Source: Thermoplasmata archaeon (GTDB lineage: Archaea; Thermoplasmatota; Thermoplasmata; UBA10834). Taken from it: DNA of 51,756 bases. The stretch covers positions 1-51,756 of the forward strand of contig JAEHCM010000009.1 in NCBI GenBank assembly GCA_020696365.1, written 5' to 3'. Both the position numbers and the translations under genes were made by a program. The notes below the pieces were generated by a model. That model saw nothing but the letters and a program-made list of their open reading frames with translations. It had not been told where the DNA came from and searched no databases. The stretch's first letter is position 1. The number at the start of each line of letters is the position of its first letter. Of the stretch, positions 33,849 through 40,929 are shown in pieces.

Positions 33849-34823
33849 ATGCCAGGCGAAGTACTGTATTTGTCATATGCCGATGTCGAAAGGGTCGGTC
33901 TGCCGATGTCGGAGGTGATCGACGCGGTGGAGGAAGCGTTCCGTGAGAAGGGTGCTGGAAAGACCGAGATGCCTCCCAAGCCCGGGATACACACGATGCC
34001 CGACGCGTTCATCCACGCAATGCCGGCCTATATCGAAGGCATGCGCGCAGCCGGCCTGAAGTGGGTCAGCGGCTACCCGGAGAACCGGAAGCGTGGACTC
34101 CCGTACATCTCGGGGTTGATCATCATGAACGACCCGGATACCGGGATGCCGACCTGCGTCATGGACGCCTCCTGGGTCACTGCGAAGCGGACCGCGGCGG
34201 CCACGGCAGTCGCGGCGAAATATCTGGCGATCCCTGGGGCGAAGGTGTTCGGCATACTCGGATGCGGCGTCCAGGGAAGGACCAACCTGGAGGCGGTCGC
34301 TGCCGTCTCGAGGGAGCTGGAGCATGTGAAAGCGTTCGACATCGACCGCGCGGTCGCCGCGAGATACGCGAGCGACATGAAGGCCGCGTACGGGTTGGAC
34401 GTGGTGGTCGTGGACGAGCCCAGGAAGGCCGTGGAGGCCGCGGACATAGTGGTCACGGCGGGCCCCATACTCAAACATCCCCAGCCTGTGATCGACGCTG
34501 GCTGGCTGAAGGAGGGCGGATTTGCGTGCCCTCTCGATTTCGATTCATACTGGAAGTCCGAGGCCATGCGGGCCGTGGACAAGTTCTGCACAGATGACAT
34601 CGACCAGCTGAGGTACTATCAGACGGTCGGATACTTCTCGGGGATACCTGACATTCACTCGGACCTCTCCCAGGTCGTCACGGGCAAGATGCCTGGCAGG
34701 GAGAGTCCGGGCGAGAGGACGATGTCGATGAACCTCGGCGTGGCGATCGAGGACATGGCTACTGCCATCAGGGTATTCGAGAGCGCCAAGAAGAAGGACA
34801 TCGGCACTTGGCTTCCGCTCTGA
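33849..34823 (+). CDS. Ornithine cyclodeaminase / mu-crystallin family dehydrogenase
   Basis: 324 residues from ATG 33849, beginning MPGEVLYLSYADVERVGL, the family N-terminus; an ATG at 33747 is in frame but adds 34 residues unlike the family. Motifs: MPPKPGIH, substrate Lys region GLKWVSGYPENRKRGLP, TAKRTAAATAVAAKYLA, then Rossmann GILGCGVQGRTNLEAV and ADIVVTAGPI. Members include ornithine cyclodeaminase, alanine dehydrogenase (archaeal type) and ketimine reductase; the exact one is not determined by these motifs. It is divergent from the glutaredoxin operon. The nearest downstream feature is a degenerate transposable element. Confidence 0.85.
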   Translation: MPGEVLYLSYADVERVGLPMSEVIDAVEEAFREKGAGKTEMPPKPGIHTMPDAFIHAMPAYIEGMRAAGLKWVSGYPENRKRGLPYISGLIIMNDPDTGMPTCVMDASWVTAKRTAAATAVAAKYLAIPGAKVFGILGCGVQGRTNLEAVAAVSRELEHVKAFDIDRAVAARYASDMKAAYGLDVVVVDEPRKAVEAADIVVTAGPILKHPQPVIDAGWLKEGGFACPLDFDSYWKSEAMRAVDKFCTDDIDQLRYYQTVGYFSGIPDIHSDLSQVVTGKMPGRESPGERTMSMNLGVAIEDMATAIRVFESAKKKDIGTWLPL

Positions 34824-34843
34824 TTACGGAATCGGGTCAACTA

Positions 34844-34863
34844 CCCCGCCCTTAAGGACGGGG
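34844..34863. repeat. Terminal palindrome 1 of the IS605-like element
   Basis: CCCCGCCC-TTAA-GGACGGGG, one mismatch in an 8-bp stem (a G-U pair in RNA read from the minus strand). Confidence 0.6.
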
Positions 34864-35122
34864 CTTGTAACTGAGGTGTAACCGAGTGTTCGGAAACAGA
34901 GCTCGCTACGATTGGCTGGTTGACTTCGGGTGGCGAACCCTAACCGCGATTTCACTATTGTACGGGTGTCAGCCTACCTCTGGCAGAGGGATTGACGCCG
35001 TCGTGTCCCCATTCCTTGCGGAACGCTTGCCACCGGAGGCGATTCGGAGTGCCTAGTACGAAACCGTTTTCTCCAATAGGCGCATGCCGGTGCCTGGCAA
35101 TATATTTGACGCTCCAATTCCT

Positions 35123-35142
35123 CCCCGCCCTAAAGAACGGGG
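35123..35142. repeat. Terminal palindrome 2 of the IS605-like element
   Basis: CCCCGCCC-TAAA-GAACGGGG, matching palindrome 1 at 18 of 20 bases in the same orientation, 259 bp away. Confidence 0.6.
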
Positions 35143-35185
35143 TATCCTTGGAGGCGGTTCTATGAGGTCGGGTTCGAGAAGGAGA

Positions 35186-35261
35186 TGGCGCCCCGGTCGG
35201 GATTCGGACCCGAGTCCCGAGCTCGACAGGCTCGGATGATAGGCCGCTACACTACCGGGGC
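35186..35261 (-). tRNA. tRNA-Asp (anticodon GUC), CCA encoded
   Basis: Minus-strand cloverleaf: acceptor GCCCCGG pairs with CCGGGGC, followed by discriminator G and an encoded CCA at 35188-35186. The D arm begins GTGTAGCGG, the anticodon stem is CGAGC/GCTCG with loop CTGTCGA (anticodon GTC), and the T arm is TCGGG-TCCGAAT-CCCGA. No intron. A TATA-like box at 35330-35339 lies upstream. The IS605-like element begins about 45 bp beyond its 3' end. Confidence 0.95.
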
Positions 35262-35329
35262 GTGATGGTCGTCCAGCACTATTGGACGAGCGGCCTTCGG
35301 CTGCTGCGTCTGAGGCAAAAGCTCACTCC

Positions 35330-35339
35330 GTATATAAGC
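35330..35339 (-). promoter_or_regulatory. TATA-like element for tRNA-Asp
   Basis: The minus strand reads GCTTATATAC, about 70 bp before the mature 5' end, implying a short 5' leader. A GTCCA-N7-TGGAC inverted repeat (35271-35287) lies between them. Confidence 0.4.
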
Positions 35340-35364
35340 GTTGGCGGTTGTGTCCACGGGCCTC

Positions 35365-35559
35365 TCAAGCGTCCTTTTCCGCCGCTCCGGCCTCGGTTGC
35401 TGGCTCGGCGGGTTTCTCGTCCTTGAATTCCTCGATGGGCTTCGTGGTGTATACCCCGCATTTCATGCAGTAGAATGAGACGAACATATCGTCCTTGTCG
35501 TCCGCTTTCAGCTCCTTCCCGCACATTCTACAACTGGCTCTCATCTCATTAAGCTTCAT
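35365..35559 (-). CDS. Small zinc-ribbon protein
   Basis: 64 residues from ATG 35559, with GAGGTG 6 nt upstream; GTG 35568 is in frame but coincides with that ribosome-binding site. Two Cys pairs, CRMCGKEL and FYCMKCGVYTTKP, about 18 residues apart, make a rubredoxin-like zinc ribbon. The Ala/Glu/Lys-rich tail (from about residue 44) looks disordered. No family name can be given; such proteins often accompany translation or transcription machinery, and the NAC gene lies just upstream on the same strand. Confidence 0.7.
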   Translation of the reverse strand: MKLNEMRASCRMCGKELKADDKDDMFVSFYCMKCGVYTTKPIEEFKDEKPAEPATEAGAAEKDA

Positions 35560-35627
35560 CGTGCTCACCTCGCAGGTTGGTCGACAGTCGGTCGTATGCC
35601 ATGATATTCATCCGTACCCTCTCAGCC

Positions 35628-35996
35628 TCAACTGGGTGTCATGATCTTGAGTATGGCCTCCGCCGGGGCGCCGTCGCATTCCTCCAGCGCCTTCTTCGCC
35701 TCGCTGGCCGTGCAGCCCGTCTGCGACACCACCAACTGAACATCCTCGTCCGGGACGCCGTCCTCTCCGGATGCATCTGTCGTCTTCCGCTCGCGCTCCT
35801 CAGGGTTGCCCACGACCTGAAATGTGATCTGCCCCTGCATGGTTATCTTCATGACCGCCGCCTCCTTGAAGACGATCTCCTTGGACTTGGTCTTGATGAC
35901 CACTTCCTCGACATCTTGGACCTCCTCCTGAGAGACGCCCATCCTCCTCATTGCGGCTTGCATCTGCTTTGGGTTCATCCTACCGCCGGGAAACAA
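35628..35996 (-). CDS. nac: Nascent polypeptide-associated complex protein (archaeal NAC)
   Basis: 122 residues from TTG 35996. Starting there, after GAGGAAGGTG with 5-nt spacing, the protein begins MFPGGRMNPKQMQAAMRRMG, the textbook archaeal NAC N-terminus; TTG 36014 would bury that ribosome-binding site. The NAC domain follows (VVIKTKSKEIVFKEAAVMKITMQGQITFQVVG), then an acidic linker and a C-terminal UBA domain (EDVQLVVSQTGCTASEAKKALEECDGAPAEAIL). It forms a homodimer at the ribosome exit and shields new chains. A TATA-like box lies at 36044-36053. Confidence 0.95.
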   Translation of the reverse strand: MFPGGRMNPKQMQAAMRRMGVSQEEVQDVEEVVIKTKSKEIVFKEAAVMKITMQGQITFQVVGNPEERERKTTDASGEDGVPDEDVQLVVSQTGCTASEAKKALEECDGAPAEAILKIMTPS

Positions 35997-36043
35997 ATCT
36001 GGCACCTTCCTCAATGGACACGCAGTCTAGGGAATCGATGCGT

Positions 36044-36053
36044 CCGTTAAAAG
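36044..36053 (-). promoter_or_regulatory. TATA-like element for the NAC gene
   Basis: The minus strand reads CTTTTAACGG, about 50 bp ahead of TTG 35996. Confidence 0.4.
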
Positions 36054-36103
36054 GGTTTCTCCGATATCAGAGTGAGCATCAATCTTGATTCCGCGAGGCG
36101 AAT

Positions 36104-36113
36104 GTTTTAAACC
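36104..36113 (+). promoter_or_regulatory. TATA-like element for the TPR gene
   Basis: GTTTTAAACC, about 55 bp ahead of ATG 36164, with transcription expected near 36137. Confidence 0.4.
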
Positions 36114-36163
36114 CCTTCTGTCAATAGATACCATCACTCGGACGATCGGGATAGGTGGAAGCA

Positions 36164-36652
36164 ATGGCCAACGATAAAGACCTCATGAATGCCCAGGAAG
36201 CTCTTGCCGGTGGGGATTTCGAACGAGCATACAAAGGGTTCAACAAGTTGATCAAGGGCGGCTCGAAGAACGCTGATGCATACTTCGGGAAGGCGGAGGC
36301 TGCCATGGGCGTGCCCAAGGCGTCCGTCGAGGAGATACAGGAGTGCTACAAGAAAGCCGTCGAACTCGACCCCAAGAACCCGATATTCCAGTCGTCGTAC
36401 GCGGCGTACCTCGTCGAGATCGGGAGGTTCAACGAGGCGGAGGCAGCGTACAACAAGGCGGCGGAGCTCGACCCTGAGAACGCCAGATACTACTACTCCG
36501 AGTTCGGGACGGAGTACGCCCTGCGAGCGCCGGTGGTCATGGAGAAGTTCCTGGACGACAAGACGAGGGATATGATCAAGGCGAAGGGGCTGAAGTACCT
36601 CCTGAAAGCTGTGGGCATGACCGAGGAAGACGCGAAGAGACTTCTTCCGTGA
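36164..36652 (+). CDS. TPR-repeat protein
   Basis: 162 residues from ATG 36164 (GGTGG 5 nt upstream; GTG 36155 also in frame). Three tetratricopeptide-like units at about 6-40, 41-75 and 76-110, with the usual A-x-G-x-F/Y pattern (ALAGGDFERAYKGFNKLI, CYKKAVELDPKNPIFQSSYAAYLVEIGRFNEAEAAYNKAAELDPEN). The C-terminal 50 residues are helical without a clear repeat. A protein-interaction scaffold, cytoplasmic, partner unknown. Confidence 0.85.
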   Translation: MANDKDLMNAQEALAGGDFERAYKGFNKLIKGGSKNADAYFGKAEAAMGVPKASVEEIQECYKKAVELDPKNPIFQSSYAAYLVEIGRFNEAEAAYNKAAELDPENARYYYSEFGTEYALRAPVVMEKFLDDKTRDMIKAKGLKYLLKAVGMTEEDAKRLLP

Positions 36653-36661
36653 TGTGATGCG

Positions 36662-36817
36662 CTAGATCCTCGGCAGAAAATCATCCCTCTTGTGGGAGCA
36701 TCGCAAGCAGACATCCGTCCCTTTTTCAAGACACGACCTACAGAACAGCTTCCCGCAGATCATGCATGTGCTGGCCGCTGGCTTGCCACATATGTCGCAG
36801 ATTCCGATCATCGACAT
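36662..36817 (-). CDS. Small cross-brace zinc-finger protein (51 aa)
   Basis: Read directly from the minus strand: ATG 36817 to TAG at 36662. Eight cysteines in four pairs plus a histidine, C7/C10, C18/C21, C26/C29, C37/C40 and His42, occur in MSMIGICDICGKPAASTCMI and in CGKLFCRSCLEKG, CLRCSHKRDDF. The regular spacing fits two zinc ions in a B-box/HIT-type finger. An ATG at 36811 is an alternative start. It lies 53 bp downstream of the HAD phosphatase on the same strand, so it is likely the third gene of the mptA operon. Function unknown. Confidence 0.7.
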   Translation of the reverse strand: MSMIGICDICGKPAASTCMICGKLFCRSCLEKGTDVCLRCSHKRDDFLPRI

Positions 36818-36870
36818 CTCAATTGGTCGAAACACTGGTAGTGGTGATAAATCCTTCCATCCGTTGAAGC

Positions 36871-37578
36871 TCAGATCAGCCTAAGCCACTCCAGGGCCTG
36901 CACGACACCGCTCCAGCTGTCTCCTTCCACGGCGTGCGTTGCCGCTCGCTTGGTCGCATCGGGCGCGTTGCCCACGGCCACTCCCCATCCGCAACCGCTG
37001 AGCATGCGCTCGTCGTTCTCGGAATCGCCTATCGCCGCCACGTCCTCGACGCATAACCCGACGATCTCGCAGGCCTTGCCGAGTCCCACGAGCTTGTCCA
37101 TGCCACGCTCCATGATGTGTATCGCCCAGCCGGTGCTCTGCACGTCCACATCGAAATCATGCAGGAGCTTCCGCACCTCCTCCAGGCCCGTCTCCTGCTT
37201 GATGCCTACCTCGGTCTCTCGCCATCGGTCGGTGAAAAGCCTCTCCGTCGACATCTCGGATGCGAGGTGTTCGTACGCCTGCCTGGGCACGTCGGGGCTT
37301 GCGAGCGTCCAGACCTTCTGTTTGTGGCATACGACTCCACCGTTCTCCGCTATGACCGGCCCGTCGAAGCCCAGGTACACCGCCAGCGAGTACGCGATGG
37401 GCAGGACATTGCCGCTGGCGAGCATCACGGTGACACCGGAGTCGTTGACCTCCCTGAGCGCAGATATCGCCTCGACGCCTATCCTGCGGGAGGAATCGGA
37501 CAGCGTGCCGTCTATGTCAACAACGACTCCTTCGACCTCTCCTGGGTCCGGCCGCCCCTTCCTGCTACTGTTCGTCAA
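36871..37578 (-). CDS. HAD-superfamily phosphatase, archaeal phosphoglycolate phosphatase type
   Basis: 235 residues. HAD class IIB: motif I VVVDIDGTLSDSSRR, with both nucleophile and acid Asp; motif II VMLASGN; the cap with PVIAENGGVV; motif III Lys in GMDKLVGL; motif IV VAAIGDSENDERMLSGCGWGVAVGNA. This is the pattern of the archaeal phosphoglycolate phosphatase/sucrose-phosphatase-like family. The start overlaps the end of mptA by 14 bp. The substrate could be phosphoglycolate or, given the neighbour, a pterin pathway phosphate; the latter is only inference. Confidence 0.88.
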   Translation of the reverse strand: MTNSSRKGRPDPGEVEGVVVDIDGTLSDSSRRIGVEAISALREVNDSGVTVMLASGNVLPIAYSLAVYLGFDGPVIAENGGVVCHKQKVWTLASPDVPRQAYEHLASEMSTERLFTDRWRETEVGIKQETGLEEVRKLLHDFDVDVQSTGWAIHIMERGMDKLVGLGKACEIVGLCVEDVAAIGDSENDERMLSGCGWGVAVGNAPDATKRAATHAVEGDSWSGVVQALEWLRLI

Positions 37579-38494
37579 CGGCTCTCAATCCGCCAAGGGT
37601 AGTGATCCGCTCGGCAAAAGCATTGTGCTTGTGTATCGACTCCTCGCTCTCGCTTCTGACGGTGACATGGACGGAGTCGTCGAGGTCGCCGTACCTCTCG
37701 AGTATCTTCCCGAGGATGTCCCTCACGACATCCTCCACGAACTTGGGGTTCTGATGGGCCCTGAGCACTACGCTCGCCTCGTCGTCCCTCTTCAGTATGC
37801 CGTATGTCGGGCTGCTCAGGGAGCTCTCGACGATGTCTATCATATCGTCCGCCTCGACGTCCACGTGCTCCTGGGCCTCCATCATGAGCGTCGTACGGTT
37901 CCTCTGGTTGTGTGTGATCATCGGCATCTCCGATACGCTCTTCCCTAGCTCGGGGTCGTCGCTGTTCAGACGCTGCCTCACGGTCTCCATGGCGCACGGA
38001 CACGCCGTCATCCCCTCGACTTCCACACCGATGAGCTTCATTATCCCGTTCCCGCGCCTGGAGGTGGCTCTGGCGACGAGCTTGAAAGGCTCGAGCGTCT
38101 GTCTCCCAGCGTCCGTCTGTCGCTCGAGGAAGTAGTCGGCGACCATGTTGACCTCGCCGTAGCTGGCGTACTCATGCCTGTCGAGCAATTCCCTACATAT
38201 CTTGCCCGCAAGTTCCTCTAGGCTCGCGACCTTCTTCCTGACGCTCTCGTCGATCATCTCAGTGATGATCTCGACGTTCCTCGACATGTGCGACCCCTTC
38301 TGGGTCGATGGCAGGTCGACGAACACGTCTATGGCTGCCGTGATGTGGTTGTCCCGACCATGGCGGTGTACTACTATCGGCTTTCTAACGCCGGTGATGC
38401 CCACCCTCGTGAGCCTGAAACCATTCTCAATCCTGCGGTTCTGCACGTCCAGATGATTCACCTTTGTGGTAGGAAACAGGTAGAATCCAGGCAT
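37565..38494 (-). CDS. mptA: GTP cyclohydrolase IV (MptA), methanopterin/pterin biosynthesis
   Basis: 309 residues from ATG 38494. MptA/FolE2-type enzyme that opens GTP to 7,8-dihydroneopterin 2',3'-cyclic phosphate, the first step of methanopterin-type pterin synthesis. Motifs: RLTRVGITGVRKPIVVHR, DVFVDLPSTQKGSHMSRN, GVEVEGMTACPCAMETVRQRL (metal-site Cys), MPMITHNQRNRTTLMME (metal-site His), and YGILKRDDEASVVLRAHQNPKFVEDVVRDI. The N-terminus is uncertain; GTG codons at about 38461 and 38446 are alternatives, since the family often starts just before the RLTRVG strand. Overlaps the phosphatase gene downstream by 14 bp. Confidence 0.93.
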   Translation of the reverse strand: MPGFYLFPTTKVNHLDVQNRRIENGFRLTRVGITGVRKPIVVHRHGRDNHITAAIDVFVDLPSTQKGSHMSRNVEIITEMIDESVRKKVASLEELAGKICRELLDRHEYASYGEVNMVADYFLERQTDAGRQTLEPFKLVARATSRRGNGIMKLIGVEVEGMTACPCAMETVRQRLNSDDPELGKSVSEMPMITHNQRNRTTLMMEAQEHVDVEADDMIDIVESSLSSPTYGILKRDDEASVVLRAHQNPKFVEDVVRDILGKILERYGDLDDSVHVTVRSESEESIHKHNAFAERITTLGGLRAVDEQ

Positions 38495-38549
38495 GTAATA
38501 ATCCGTGACTGATTTACCCTCCAGACGGTAGCATGGTGGCGTATTATAC

Positions 38550-39263
38550 CTACTCGTACCGCTGGCAGCTGTGGCAGTAGTATCTGTTGTATTCCGTGAT
38601 GTACTCCAGCGGTCCGCCGCACTTCGGGCAGATCCTTCCCGGCACAGGTGGAGTGTACGGCGCGGGAGCGCCCTGCATCGTCGCTGCCGTCGCGACGGGG
38701 ACCGCCCCACCTCTCATCGCCTTGTCCTTGATCGCCATGAGCTGGAACGCGGCTCCGAATATGATCGTGGCGAACATGATGATCATCACTACGGTCATAT
38801 CGAGCCAATCGAGCCATATGAGTGCGAGGCCTACGAGGAGCCCGCCTATGCCCGCGGTCACGACTCCGAGGGCCTGTTCTATGAATATTATCGTGATGAC
38901 GAGCACCAGGCCAGCGATGACAAGGGCGACGATTTCGTTGCCGAGCACGGCATCGACCACGAAGAACGTGAACATGGCCGCAACCACCCCCAGCCCGATC
39001 TCCGCGAGGAATATGAACACGAAGCTTCCGACGACGGCGCACAGGATCGACACCAAGAGTCCGACCAGGACGCCTCCGACCGCCGTCCCTAGGATGAACC
39101 CGAATAACCCTCCGAGTATAGCTCCGATGAAGGACATCAGATGTCTCCAGACTATCCTGCCGGCGAAGGCTATCACGATGCCTATGATGAGCAGGACGGC
39201 GAAGATGATCATGCCGTATTCGCTGTACGAACTCTCCGCGAAGCCTGGGGGGCCCTGGGCCAT
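38550..39263 (-). CDS. Polytopic membrane protein with C-terminal zinc ribbon (DUF4203-like)
   Basis: 237 residues. About seven or eight hydrophobic, Gly-rich helices fill residues 17-175 (GMIIFAVLLIIGIVIAFAGR, GAILGGLFGFILGTAVGGVL, VVAAMFTFFVVDAVLG, GGLLVGLALIWL and others), like the TMEM198/DUF4203 fold. A linker rich in Ala/Pro leads to a cytoplasmic zinc ribbon, ICPKCGGPLEYITEYNRYYCHSC, ending at the C-terminus. A TATA-like box at 39302-39311 precedes it. No transport motif is visible, so function is unknown. Divergent from RNase HII. Confidence 0.8.
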   Translation of the reverse strand: MAQGPPGFAESSYSEYGMIIFAVLLIIGIVIAFAGRIVWRHLMSFIGAILGGLFGFILGTAVGGVLVGLLVSILCAVVGSFVFIFLAEIGLGVVAAMFTFFVVDAVLGNEIVALVIAGLVLVITIIFIEQALGVVTAGIGGLLVGLALIWLDWLDMTVVMIIMFATIIFGAAFQLMAIKDKAMRGGAVPVATAATMQGAPAPYTPPVPGRICPKCGGPLEYITEYNRYYCHSCQRYE

Positions 39264-39301
39264 ACTATTCCCTTCCTCTGGCTGCTGGAATGAATGCCCC
39301 G

Positions 39302-39311
39302 CCTATTAAAT
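39302..39311 (-). promoter_or_regulatory. TATA-like element for the 38550-39263 membrane protein gene
   Basis: The minus strand reads ATTTAATAGG, about 40 bp before ATG 39263. Confidence 0.4.
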
Positions 39312-39350
39312 GTTCGGAACCGTGCCAGACATGCCGGCCAGAAGCCAAGT

Positions 39351-39360
39351 ACTAATTACA
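39351..39360 (+). promoter_or_regulatory. TATA-like element for rnhB
   Basis: ACTAATTACA, about 27 bp before ATG 39384, implying a leaderless rnhB mRNA and ruling out the upstream in-frame start at 39294. Confidence 0.45.
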
Positions 39361-39383
39361 CACCCCGCCCTTCCGTCCATTCG

Positions 39384-40031
39384 ATGATCTGTGGAGTGGA
39401 CGAGGCCGGACGGGGCCCTGTGATTGGACCACTCGTGGTGTGCGGAGTCTCCGTTGACGATGACTCGAAGCTCGTCGAGCTCGGCGTCAAGGACTCGAAG
39501 AAGCTCTCGAAACGGAGGCGGGAAGAGCTCGCTCCGCGGATATTCGAGGTGTCCAAGGTCGAGGTGCTTGAACTCCCGGCCGAGGAGATCGACTCGCTCA
39601 GATCGAATATGACCTTGAACGAGATCGAGGCGATGCTCTTCGCGAGGATCATCGACAAACTATCCCCCGCAGTCGCCTATCTCGATGCGGCAGATGCGAG
39701 CGAGGAACGTTTCTCCAAGATGGTCTGCTCGTACCTAACCTGCGGGGCGCGGACCGTGTCGAAGCATAGAGCGGACGAGAAGTTCCCGGTCGTGTCGGCT
39801 GCGTCCATCATCGCCAAGGTCACGAGGGACAGGCGGATCGACCTCATAGAGGAGGAGCTGGGCCAGCCGATAGGTTCCGGATACACCTCCGACCCGCTCA
39901 CCCTGTCGTTCTTGGAGCAATGGCTGGAGAGGGAGAAATCCCTGCCACCGCATGTGCGGCGCTCCTGGAAGACATCCCAAAAGCTAATGACCATGAAGGA
40001 AATCCGGAGGCTGGATTCGTTCGAGGGATAA
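39384..40031 (+). CDS. rnhB: Ribonuclease HII
   Basis: 215 residues. Cuts RNA in RNA-DNA hybrids and at single ribonucleotides. It opens MICGVDEAGRGPVIGPLVVCG, with the catalytic Asp-Glu pair at 5-6 and the GRG substrate motif. The third acid is in AYLDAAD; VVSAASIIAKVTRD carries the conserved Ser/Lys block, and GSGYTSDPLT the fourth acid. The length and order fit archaeal type 2 RNase H. The SCP2 gene starts 2 bp after its stop. Confidence 0.96.
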   Translation: MICGVDEAGRGPVIGPLVVCGVSVDDDSKLVELGVKDSKKLSKRRREELAPRIFEVSKVEVLELPAEEIDSLRSNMTLNEIEAMLFARIIDKLSPAVAYLDAADASEERFSKMVCSYLTCGARTVSKHRADEKFPVVSAASIIAKVTRDRRIDLIEEELGQPIGSGYTSDPLTLSFLEQWLEREKSLPPHVRRSWKTSQKLMTMKEIRRLDSFEG

Positions 40032-40033
40032 GT

Positions 40034-40366
40034 TTGGTCGAGCAGCTTCTCAAAGGTGCGATAGACAAGTTCAATGCGCGGGTGACGGAGGACCCAGAAC
40101 TCGCGAAGGAACTCGAGGGCGTGAGCAAGGTCGTGCAGGTCGAGGTCGAGGGCGGTGACTGGTATCATTTCACCCTGAGGGACGGAGCGGTCGACGGACC
40201 GCACAAGGGCGAGACCGCGGACCCCGATGTGAGAATAATCGCGAGCGCCGACACGCTCACGAAATTGTGGACGAAGGAGCTCAGAGTGATGAAGGCATTC
40301 GTGACGAAACAGCTCCGGGTAAAGGGGTCCATGGAGGACCTTCTCCGACTGAAGCGATTCTTCTGA
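40034..40366 (+). CDS. SCP2 sterol-carrier-fold protein
   Basis: 110 residues from TTG 40034, with GAGGG 6-7 nt upstream; it begins MVEQLLKGAIDKFNARV. The SCP2 fold shows in KVVQVEVEGGDWYHFTLRDGAVDG, DVRIIASADTLTKLWTKEL and VTKQLRVKGSMEDLLRLKRFF, where the last two form the lipid-pocket helices. It probably binds a lipid or acyl ligand. A longer frame from 39920 would overlap rnhB by 112 bp and is rejected. Co-transcribed with rnhB. Confidence 0.85.
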   Translation: MVEQLLKGAIDKFNARVTEDPELAKELEGVSKVVQVEVEGGDWYHFTLRDGAVDGPHKGETADPDVRIIASADTLTKLWTKELRVMKAFVTKQLRVKGSMEDLLRLKRFF

Positions 40367-40393
40367 CCCAGCACCCTCTACTCAAACGAATAC

Positions 40394-40403
40394 GTTTAAT
40401 TAC
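40394..40403 (+). promoter_or_regulatory. TATA-like element for initiator tRNA-Met
   Basis: GTTTAATTAC, 22-31 bp before the mature tRNA 5' end, so transcription could begin at or near the tRNA itself. Confidence 0.5.
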
Positions 40404-40424
40404 ATAGTCACCATTAGTCGCGTT

Positions 40425-40499
40425 AGCGGGGTGGGGTAGCTTGGACATCCCATCAGGCTCATAACCTGAAGACCGTTGGTTCAAATCCAACCCCCGCTA
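40425..40499 (+). tRNA. Initiator tRNA-Met (anticodon CAU)
   Basis: Acceptor AGCGGGG pairs with CCCCGCT, so the first pair is A1-U72, the archaeal/eukaryotic initiator mark. Anticodon stem TCAGG/CCTGA with loop CTCATAA (anticodon CAT). D arm TGGGGTAGCTTGGACATCCCA; T arm GTTGG-TTCAAAT-CCAAC. Discriminator A at 40499; CCA is not encoded. No intron. Confidence 0.93.
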
Positions 40500-40576
40500 C
40501 TTCCTTTTTCTGGACGATGCGTAGGTCCCGGATGCGGCCTAGATGCGGCTACTTTCGCGCGGAAAATGAGAAATCA

Positions 40577-40586
40577 TGATATATTA
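40577..40586 (+). promoter_or_regulatory. TATA-like element for the 40607 gene
   Basis: TGATATATTA, 21-30 bp before GTG 40607. The expected transcription start coincides with that GTG, suggesting a leaderless GTG-initiated mRNA. Confidence 0.45.
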
Positions 40587-40606
40587 CGAAGCCCACGTAC
40601 CTGAGC

Positions 40607-40858
40607 GTGACTACGCATTCCTCATGCGGGAGCGACCCGACCAAGAAGCGGTTGTGCCCGATATGCCTACACTGGGACCCCAGGCCCGAGGAGATGACCG
40701 GACCTGGCATAGGATACTGCATCGAGCGCGATATCGTAACGATGATTCGGTGCGAGTGCGAGGATTTCGAGGAGGCCACGAAATCCAAGACCGCCGCGAG
40801 GAATAAGAGGCTGTACGGCGAGTTCGAGGGTGACGAGGAGCACGAAGACGAGCGCTGA
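40607..40858 (+). CDS. Small Cys-rich hypothetical protein
   Basis: 83 residues from GTG 40607. Cysteines at SSCGS, LCPICLHWD, GYCIERD and RCECEDF suggest a zinc- or cluster-binding core of about 45 residues, followed by a basic helix (EATKSKTAARNKRLYGEF) and an acidic tail. No family recognised. There is no Shine-Dalgarno; the TATA-like box at 40577-40586 supports a leaderless start. It lies between initiator tRNA-Met and the nucleotidylyltransferase gene. Confidence 0.6.
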   Translation: MTTHSSCGSDPTKKRLCPICLHWDPRPEEMTGPGIGYCIERDIVTMIRCECEDFEEATKSKTAARNKRLYGEFEGDEEHEDER

Positions 40859-40929
40859 GCCGGAGCCCGTCCTGCAAAACCCTTAAGTCGCTCCAATCGT
40901 CTGTCACCCGATGTCTCGGTGGGATTCTG

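Larger units (their letters stand above)
34844..35142 (-). mobile_element. Degenerate IS200/IS605-like (PATE-type) element without transposase
   Basis: Two near-identical 20-bp stem-loops in the same orientation bound about 300 bp with no complete gene. On the minus strand they read CCCCGTTCTTTAGGGCGGGG (5' side) and CCCCGTCCTTAAGGGCGGGG (3' side, followed by TAGTTGAC). Such palindromes mark the ends of IS200/IS605 elements, and the 3' one resembles sequence after archaeal tnpB genes. Inside, a minus-strand frame at 34969-35052 reads SGGKRSARNGDTTAS and ends in a stop; it may be a remnant of a TnpB C-terminus, but this is weak. It lies next to tRNA-Asp, a common landing site. Exact element ends are uncertain. 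Confidence 0.5.

Noticed and set aside
34844..35142. Intact transposase or TnpB gene in the hairpin-bounded element
   Set aside because: The interior is only about 260 bp and broken by stops in all frames; at most a 27-codon tail-like remnant remains.
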